DNA from: Lewinellaceae bacterium | GTDB lineage: Bacteria > Bacteroidota > Bacteroidia > Chitinophagales > Saprospiraceae | Length of the DNA stretch: 40,675 nt | Reading direction: 5' to 3' | Assembly (NCBI GenBank): GCA_020636445.1 | Contig: JACJXV010000034.1 | Location: 1-40,675 of the forward strand | Part shown: piece after piece, positions 35,527 through 40,675 of the stretch | Position numbering within the stretch: the first letter of the stretch is position 1 | Layout: every line of letters starts with the position of its first letter | Translations under genes and position numbers: made by a program | Notes under the pieces: generated by a model | The model's database searches: none | What the model was told of the DNA's origin: nothing | What the model saw: the letters and a program-made list of their open reading frames with translations, nothing else

Positions 35527-35710
35527 TTAATCCGCAAGAAATACCATTCAAAGCCCCATTTCTTTTGTCGGCCGGACTGACAAAGCGGAATTTTATGATT
35601 TTCATAGTAAAAAAGCGGGAGAGAATTTCCGACCTTTCCCCCTGCAAACAAAAAACGCTACCCATCATAAGTGGTGGGTATAATCACCTCACCGATTAAC
35701 CTTAGGTTTC
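35527..35710. other. Intergenic region before the fourth T9SS cargo gene
   Basis: The region holds a GTC...GAC hairpin near 35564-35584 and a second hairpin, ACCCATCA (35660-35667) with TGGTGGGT around TAAG. No TAnnTTTG motif was found, so the promoter of the next gene was not located. Confidence 0.4.
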
Positions 35711-37459
35711 ATGAACTGCAGAACTACTACATTACTACTTTTGCTCGTTAGCTGGGCAGTGAGCCTTACCGCCCAAACGCCTTTTTTTAGTGAAGACTTC
35801 GGCGATCAGGCTCAATTCGCTACCCGCTGGAAGAGCGGAGGAACAAACTCTGGCCCCGAAGTTTGGAAATGGAGTAACGCCACCCAGGGCGTTTTCCAAG
35901 GCCAGCCAGCCTTTGGTGCAACGACGGCAGCCAATGGCTTCGCCTTGTTTAACTCGGATGCCAATGGCAACTTTCAGCATGACGTTACCCTGACGAATGC
36001 CACTGCTATCGATTGTAGCGGCCGCAGCAAGGTATACATTCGCTTTGAAAGCCAATATGGCTTCTATTCTGCCCCTTCTCAGTCGATTGCTGAATTGGGG
36101 GTAAGTACCGACGGAACCAATTTTACCTACCGTAGGGTATTGGAGAGCGTACCCCAAAACTCAGTCCGGGATGCCGTACAAGTGGTCATCCTGGAAATCC
36201 CGGAGGCAGCCAATAAGGCAACGGTCTTTTTGCGCTTTCGCTGGCGCGGTTTCTATGAATACGCCTGGCGCCTTGACGATATAGGCTTATTCGAGGTTGA
36301 TCCCCAGCCGGAGTACGACCTGATTGCCAGTGCACCTTTAATTCCCAATAACTTTGCTACCCCGCTCAGCCAGACGGAGGACATATTCTTCGGGTTTACC
36401 ATTACCAATAAAGGCACTAAAGCACAATCACCGATTACGGCGGGGATTCAGGTGCTGAGCTCCAATGGGCAGACATTCAACCGGGATACTTCCTTAACGA
36501 GCTTTGCGTCAGGCCTGACCGATACCCTCATTTTTGCCCGGCAAATGACAGTTGCCGACACTGGCTCCTATGCGATGCAGTACCTGGTGAGTTCTGCCCA
36601 AACCGACGGTATCCCCGGGGACAACTCGGTGACTGCCGGATTCTTAGTCACTCGGGGCTTATTTTCCAAAGATGATGGGGAAATAATTTCGGCAACGGCT
36701 CCCGACAATGTCCAGGGAGATATTTGGGAAATTGGCAACTATTATTTTGTGCCTAAAGGCGGTTATCAGGCCTATGAAGCCAGCTTCTCAGTAGCCAGTG
36801 AAAACAATGCCCACCAGGGAAAATCAGTGAGCTTGCTTCTTTACAAAATCACCGATAATGGAGACGCCCAGTTTAATGATGCCGATTTAACTATCGTTGG
36901 GTATGGCTTCCACGAGTTCAAGACCGAGGAAAACTTCGATCTCATTACGACCAAGCTTTTTGACCTGGAAACCAATAACGAAGGGATTCCCCTGGAAGCA
37001 AATGCCGATTACTTCCTGATGGTGCAGTATGCTGCGGATATGTTTTGCCCCTACAGCTCCCTGACCTATCACTATAACCAATTGGCGACTGTCGTTAAGA
37101 ATGGCGATTGGTTTACCGGCGGATTTGGAGATGATGTAACCGCACTGGTGCGGATGCGAATCCGGGAAACTGCCACCGCAACCCGGGAACCCGAACTGGC
37201 TGCTTCACAGGTTAAGCTGTTGCCGAATCCGGCAGATGACCTGCTGCAGGTGCAAATGGAACTGGAAACCGTTTCTCCAACGGCCGAACTGCGCGTTTTT
37301 GATGTTGCCGGTCGTACGCTTCAGCGGATGCCCCTACAGCAGTTTAAGCAAGGGGTTATCAATATCGATACCCGCCGCTGGAATGATGGCGTCTATTTCC
37401 TCTACATCCAAACGGCTGAAGGAGTGCGCACAGAACGCTTCGTAGTGCAGCATAAATAA
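35711..37459 (+). CDS. Secreted T9SS type A sorting-domain protein, jelly-roll N-terminal domain
   Basis: Exported protein of 582 aa with a signal peptide ending near SLTA-QTPF (about residue 21). The N-terminal about 170 residues (EDFGDQAQFATRWKS...YIRFESQYGFYS...WRLDDIGLFEV) look like a MAM/jelly-roll-type beta domain common in Bacteroidota cargo proteins. The middle region is beta-rich with an NKGTKAQSPI segment like a CARDB-type adhesion domain. The T9SS type A sorting domain starts near LLPNPADD (about residue 500) and ends GVYFLYIQTAEG...RFVVQHK. No catalytic motif was recognised, so the role may be binding. It is not a paralogue of P1-P3 outside the sorting domain, and is monocistronic with a strong terminator. 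Confidence 0.85.
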   Translation: MNCRTTTLLLLLVSWAVSLTAQTPFFSEDFGDQAQFATRWKSGGTNSGPEVWKWSNATQGVFQGQPAFGATTAANGFALFNSDANGNFQHDVTLTNATAIDCSGRSKVYIRFESQYGFYSAPSQSIAELGVSTDGTNFTYRRVLESVPQNSVRDAVQVVILEIPEAANKATVFLRFRWRGFYEYAWRLDDIGLFEVDPQPEYDLIASAPLIPNNFATPLSQTEDIFFGFTITNKGTKAQSPITAGIQVLSSNGQTFNRDTSLTSFASGLTDTLIFARQMTVADTGSYAMQYLVSSAQTDGIPGDNSVTAGFLVTRGLFSKDDGEIISATAPDNVQGDIWEIGNYYFVPKGGYQAYEASFSVASENNAHQGKSVSLLLYKITDNGDAQFNDADLTIVGYGFHEFKTEENFDLITTKLFDLETNNEGIPLEANADYFLMVQYAADMFCPYSSLTYHYNQLATVVKNGDWFTGGFGDDVTALVRMRIRETATATREPELAASQVKLLPNPADDLLQVQMELETVSPTAELRVFDVAGRTLQRMPLQQFKQGVINIDTRRWNDGVYFLYIQTAEGVRTERFVVQHK

Positions 37460-37460
37460 G

Positions 37461-37524
37461 TTAAGGTCTTATCAACCTTAATAATGAAATCCCCGGACCC
37501 CATCGTAGTGGGTCCGGGGATTTT
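37461..37524. terminator. Tandem hairpins, bidirectional terminator
   Basis: A small hairpin (TTAAGGT 37461-37467 with ACCTTAA 37475-37481) precedes a strong one. The strong stem pairs 14 bases (37487-37500 with 37510-37523), GC-rich in its core. T-rich sequence follows on the + strand, and A/T-rich sequence lies on the other side as well. It separates the convergent T9SS cargo gene and the minus-strand lipoprotein gene. Confidence 0.85.
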
Positions 37525-37532
37525 CATTTTAC

Positions 37533-37979
37533 TTAATTCCGCCGGTCGTGCTTGGTTAACAAGCCGAGGTCGATGCATTCCTGGATGCCGCTTTCATCCA
37601 TGGTTACAACATCCGGAAAAGCTAGATATACTCTAAGAGTATCTTTATGTGTTTGGCATCGTGCTAATTCGTTATTTAATTCTATCACACGCTGTCTATT
37701 ATGTTCATTGGAGTCTTTTATAGATTGATTTAGCCGAGCCACTTCTGCGAAATACTGGTGTACTTCTTCCTCCGATTTAAAAACATATTCTTCCCGAGTA
37801 TCCCTGCTATCCTTGCTTGGAGGCTCAAACCAGGCATCTACCCCGTGTTCGCGGGCTATTTCAATCACTCGCTCCTCCGTCAATCCGTTGCGGGTGGCAA
37901 GTTCGTTTTTTCGATGACATCCAGTTAGCACAAGGAAAGAGAGTACTATTCCAAATAATAACCAGTTCGTTTTACACAT
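37533..37979 (-). CDS. Small lipoprotein, unknown function, 148 aa
   Basis: I did not recognise a family. The ATG at 37979 begins a lipoprotein signal (MCKTNWLLFGIVLSFLVLTGC, Cys21), so it is preferred over the longer frame to 38054. The mature part is polar with a helical stretch (FKSEEEVHQYFAEVARLNQSIKDSNEHNR region) that could form a coiled coil, and an ERVIEIAREHGVDAW segment. It follows the next minus-strand gene by 31 bases and ends next to a bidirectional terminator. Confidence 0.7.
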   Translation of the reverse strand: MCKTNWLLFGIVLSFLVLTGCHRKNELATRNGLTEERVIEIAREHGVDAWFEPPSKDSRDTREEYVFKSEEEVHQYFAEVARLNQSIKDSNEHNRQRVIELNNELARCQTHKDTLRVYLAFPDVVTMDESGIQECIDLGLLTKHDRRN

Positions 37980-38010
37980 AGTGATAAATTTTATAAGGTG
38001 AAAAAAATTA

Positions 38011-38553
38011 TTATCCCCAGCAGTAGAATGAAGGGACATAGTACTTTTTCTCATATTGGTAATTGTGGATGTAATAATTCACAGTTGGACCACCGGGAAA
38101 AAAAGATACTTTCTGGCTGGAAAAAAGGGTTCCAAAATAATTGGCGACAACCTCTTTCCTTTCCTTGAAGCCAAAAGCAAAGGAATGATCGTTGCGTAAT
38201 TCGAGAACTGTTGGACAATCATTGGATCCAAAGAACATGTGGGCCTTCCAACTTCCGTTGTCTTTTGCTATTCGACCATTTACATCCAGGTTGCAACCGA
38301 AAAAGTCCTCTCGGTATACTTTGGTATTCGCCAAATAACTCGTCGCCGAGCACATTGCCATATCAAAATACCCGTTTCCCCCTATGGAGTCATCCCCGAG
38401 GGTTTGTTCGTTGTTACAGGTGGTATATAAATATTCCTCGCCATAGACGTACCCGGTGTAGATGTCATAGGTGACCAAATACCAATCAGTACAAGTGGCC
38501 GACAAATAGGTCAGCATGGGTAGCAAACAAATGAGTGTGAGTAATTTTTTCAT
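38011..38553 (-). CDS. Small exported cysteine-containing protein, unknown function, 180 aa
   Basis: No family was recognised. A signal peptide is clear (MKKLLTLICLLPMLTYLSA-TCTD). The mature part has six cysteines (TCTD, TTCNN, MCSA, GCNL, DCPT, YCWG), an even number consistent with disulfides, and is rich in tyrosine near the C-terminus (HNYQYEKKYYVPSFYCWG). It is 31 bases upstream of the small lipoprotein gene on the same strand, so the two are probably co-transcribed. No sorting domain is present, so the protein is probably periplasmic or simply secreted by Sec. Confidence 0.7.
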   Translation of the reverse strand: MKKLLTLICLLPMLTYLSATCTDWYLVTYDIYTGYVYGEEYLYTTCNNEQTLGDDSIGGNGYFDMAMCSATSYLANTKVYREDFFGCNLDVNGRIAKDNGSWKAHMFFGSNDCPTVLELRNDHSFAFGFKERKEVVANYFGTLFSSQKVSFFPGGPTVNYYIHNYQYEKKYYVPSFYCWG

Positions 38554-39203
38554 AACTGTGGAGGTTTAGTTTTACAGATTCCCTACTCGATTAACGGCTT
38601 TTCGGGTTCGGCCGGCTCGGGCCCTGTAGCACTTACAATTTCTCTTTTTTGGGCGCTGTTGTCAAGCTTTTACAATTTCTGGGGCGGTAAGTTTTTGCTG
38701 TTTTTTGGAAAAAAGAATGGCTTGTAAATTGCTGAATATTAGCTAGTTATTGTTTTATGGGGCGCATAAGGAAGGTGTTGTCTTATAGGGACACAAGACG
38801 GGAAGTTGGCCCGTTTTGCGGGCACTTTTTTCTGGAATGTTTTCAGTTTAGCGGGGAATTGGCTGGTTTCCCGGGAGTGTGGGGTGGGAAACCAACGCAT
38901 TGCTCAAGCGCATTTTGCGCATGAACTCAGCATGGAAGTGGCTAACCCCAAAGGGGGGGATGCTGATAAGCTATCTTTTAAGAAAGGGGTAGGTAACCTA
39001 TATCAGGTATTCATGCTTGGCAGCCCAAAAGCTCAGGCATCCCCAATGAGTAGCTGGCCTTTTGGTTTAGCGCAGTAGGTCGCTTGTGCTTCCCACCCAG
39101 ACCCATACGGGCAAGCTGGGCAAGCTTTATTTAGAGATACTATCCTTGCCAGCCTGAGGCTGGTAAGGATAGTACACCGCTAAACTTTCTAAACCCAACA
39201 AAC
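38554..39203. other. 650-base region without a clear gene
   Basis: A + strand frame of 90 codons at 38806-39078 has no recognisable family, no signal peptide and an irregular composition, so it is not called. Visible structure includes GCCCG-TTTTG-CGGGC at 38809-38823 followed by a T run (terminator-like on + but with no upstream gene), GCGCA-TTT-TGCGC nearby, and the hairpin at 39138-39174. The promoter of the two small exported proteins should lie at the low-coordinate end, but no TAnnTTTG motif was found there. Confidence 0.5.
39138..39174 (-). terminator. Long hairpin after valS, possible terminator
   Basis: TACTATCCTTGCCAGCC (39138-39154) pairs with GGCTGGTAAGGATAGTA (39158-39174), 17 base pairs with one wobble and loop TGA. 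It lies 30 bases beyond the valS stop on the minus strand. No T run follows, so it could be a hairpin repeat instead of an intrinsic terminator. Confidence 0.5.
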
Positions 39204-40675
39204 TTACTGGGTTAATTTCCCCAGCGCTTCCTCGATGTTTTGCAATTTGGCTTCGCCATCGGCCAGTTTCTGGCGTTCGCGGTCCACAACCTCAGCGGGC
39301 GCACCAGCAACGAAGCGTTCATTGCTGAGCTTTTTCTGTACCGAGGCTATAAAGCCTTGATAATATTCTCGTTCTTTTTCCAGGCGGCTGCGTTCTTCTT
39401 CTACATCTATCTCCTGGTTGAGCTCAACAAAAAACTTCGCTGTCCCGGCCAGGAAAGCAACGGTGTTCGGCTGATCCTGCTGGGCTATTTCCAGACTGGC
39501 CAGAGAACCCATTTTAAGCAACATGGCCTGCAGGCCTGCTTCGCGGAAAATAGCTTGTACGGTGGGGGAATCCTGCGCAAAAACCCGTAACTCCTCTTTC
39601 ATCTTAATGCCATTATTGTTGCGGATTTCCCGAATTGAGGTAATAGCCTGCTTGGCTTCTTCAACCCGCTGCAGGAATGCCTGATCAAAGGGTTGTGGGG
39701 TCGGGTAGCGACTAATAACGCAATCCTCACCGGCTGGGCGTTCGCGGAGCTGATGCCAGATTTCTTCCGTAACGAAGGGCATGAAGGGGTGGAGTGCCGT
39801 CAGTAGTTTCTCGAAAATAGCGAGCGTGGTTTCGAGGGTTGCGGCATCGATGCCACCCCCATAGGCCGGTTTAATCATTTCCAGGTACCACGAGCAGAAA
39901 TCATCCCAAATCAGCTTGTACAGCGTCATCAGAGACTCGCTCAGGCGGTAGCCGGTGAATTGTTCTCCCAGCTGTTCCAGGGTTTGTGAGAGGCGCTGCT
40001 CCATCCAGCGGCCGGCCAGGTGATTGATAGCTGCCGTTTCAGCATCCGGGGCAGTAGCCTGTACCTCCCAGCCTTTGATCAGGCGCAGAGCATTCCACAT
40101 TTTATTGCAGAAATTCCGCCCTTGCTCGCAAAGCTTACTCTCATTAAGGACCGCATTGTTCGCAGGGTCGAAAGGAGCATCGAAGATGATGTCATTGCCG
40201 GCAGCGGCACTGGCCAGCATGCCGAACCGAACGCCATCGGCGCCGTACTGATCGATCAACTCCAGTGCATCCGGAGAGTTACCCAGCGATTTCGACATTT
40301 TGCGACGTTTATTATCGCGTACCATCCCCGTGAAATAAACATCATGGAAAGGCATGGCCCCTTTCTGCTTGATGGTTTCGGCATCCAGCAGGGCCGGGCT
40401 CCATTCGTAGCCGGCCATGATCATCCGGGCTACCCAGAAAAACATAATATCCCATCCGGTAACCAATACATTGGTAGGGTAGTAGTAGCGCAGCTCTTCC
40501 TGATTTTCAAAACCATCGAAAACGGAGATAGGCCATAGCCAGGAGGAAAACCAGGTATCCACTACATCGTCATCCTGGCGCAGGTCGGCCAGGGTCAGGT
40601 TGGGGTTCCCCGTAGCTGCGCGCGCTTGCTGAAGGGCTTCTTCTTCCGTGGCTGCAACGAAGATATGCTGGTCTT
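39204..40675 (-). CDS. valS: Valyl-tRNA synthetase, C-terminal part (start outside window)
   Basis: Class I synthetase that charges tRNA-Val, cytoplasmic. The frame is open to the window edge; first complete codons read DQHIFVAATEEEALQQAR, so the GTG at 40562 is internal and the gene continues beyond 40675. Visible parts are DVVDTWFSSWLWPIS and GWDIMFFWVARM of the catalytic domain and the KMSKS loop (RRKMSKSLGNSPD). They are followed by the anticodon-binding domain and the C-terminal coiled coil (EEERSRLEKEREYYQGF and VDRERQKLADGEAKL) that clamps the tRNA. All visible features are ordinary for the enzyme. Confidence 0.97.
   Translation of the reverse strand, partial: DQHIFVAATEEEALQQARAATGNPNLTLADLRQDDDVVDTWFSSWLWPISVFDGFENQEELRYYYPTNVLVTGWDIMFFWVARMIMAGYEWSPALLDAETIKQKGAMPFHDVYFTGMVRDNKRRKMSKSLGNSPDALELIDQYGADGVRFGMLASAAAGNDIIFDAPFDPANNAVLNESKLCEQGRNFCNKMWNALRLIKGWEVQATAPDAETAAINHLAGRWMEQRLSQTLEQLGEQFTGYRLSESLMTLYKLIWDDFCSWYLEMIKPAYGGGIDAATLETTLAIFEKLLTALHPFMPFVTEEIWHQLRERPAGEDCVISRYPTPQPFDQAFLQRVEEAKQAITSIREIRNNNGIKMKEELRVFAQDSPTVQAIFREAGLQAMLLKMGSLASLEIAQQDQPNTVAFLAGTAKFFVELNQEIDVEEERSRLEKEREYYQGFIASVQKKLSNERFVAGAPAEVVDRERQKLADGEAKLQNIEEALGKLTQ

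Noticed and set aside
38806..39078. Reading frame of 90 codons in the valS flank
   Set aside because: No signal peptide, domain or neighbour support, and it contains hairpin sequence with a T run.

Overview
The window looks like chromosomal DNA from a Bacteroidota bacterium, most likely a member of Saprospiria. The evidence is four secreted proteins ending in type IX secretion (T9SS) type A sorting domains, a SusC/SusD pair, carboxypeptidase-regulatory-like and dockerin-like domains of the kind common in that group, and several upstream regions carrying the Bacteroidota promoter hexamer pattern TAnnTTTG. No species assignment can be made from the sequence alone.

Layout. Positions 1-1033 are the 3' part of a group II intron: the end of the reverse transcriptase/maturase followed by RNA domains V and VI. 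Positions 1293-20539 hold three very large paralogous secreted proteins on the + strand (1523, 3045 and about 1419 aa), called P1, P2 and P3 here. A PPP-family phosphatase lies 7 bases after P1. Positions 20549-21784 hold a small membrane protein and HMG-CoA lyase. From 30046 down to 22076 five minus-strand genes follow each other: a class V aminotransferase, an outer-membrane-like protein, an S41 peptidase lipoprotein, SusC and SusD. Positions 30343-35526 are an envelope-sugar region: RfbB and UDP-glucuronate decarboxylase-like genes on the minus strand, then an outer-membrane protein, Kdo transferase and a heptose-phosphate kinase-like gene on the + strand. A fourth T9SS cargo protein (35711-37459), two small unrecognised exported proteins and the 3' part of valS complete the window.

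The most striking feature is the P1/P2/P3 locus. All three proteins share a cysteine-rich core of about 1390 aa. Each ends in a carboxypeptidase-regulatory-like domain, a two-repeat dockerin-like domain, a region that looks cohesin-like, and a T9SS type A sorting domain. P2 additionally has an N-terminal array of 16 immunoglobulin-like repeats resembling those of SprB-type gliding adhesins. The repeats normally carry four cysteines. Repeats 2 and 3 have lost complementary cysteines, and repeat 16 has lost a different pair together, which suggests a disulfide pattern. I infer that these are surface fibres or adhesins exported by T9SS; the ligand and the role of the linked phosphatase are unknown.

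No tRNA or rRNA genes, CRISPR arrays, integrases or DNA transposon ends were recognised. No carbohydrate-active enzyme lies beside SusC/SusD, so the nutrient this pair imports cannot be read from context.
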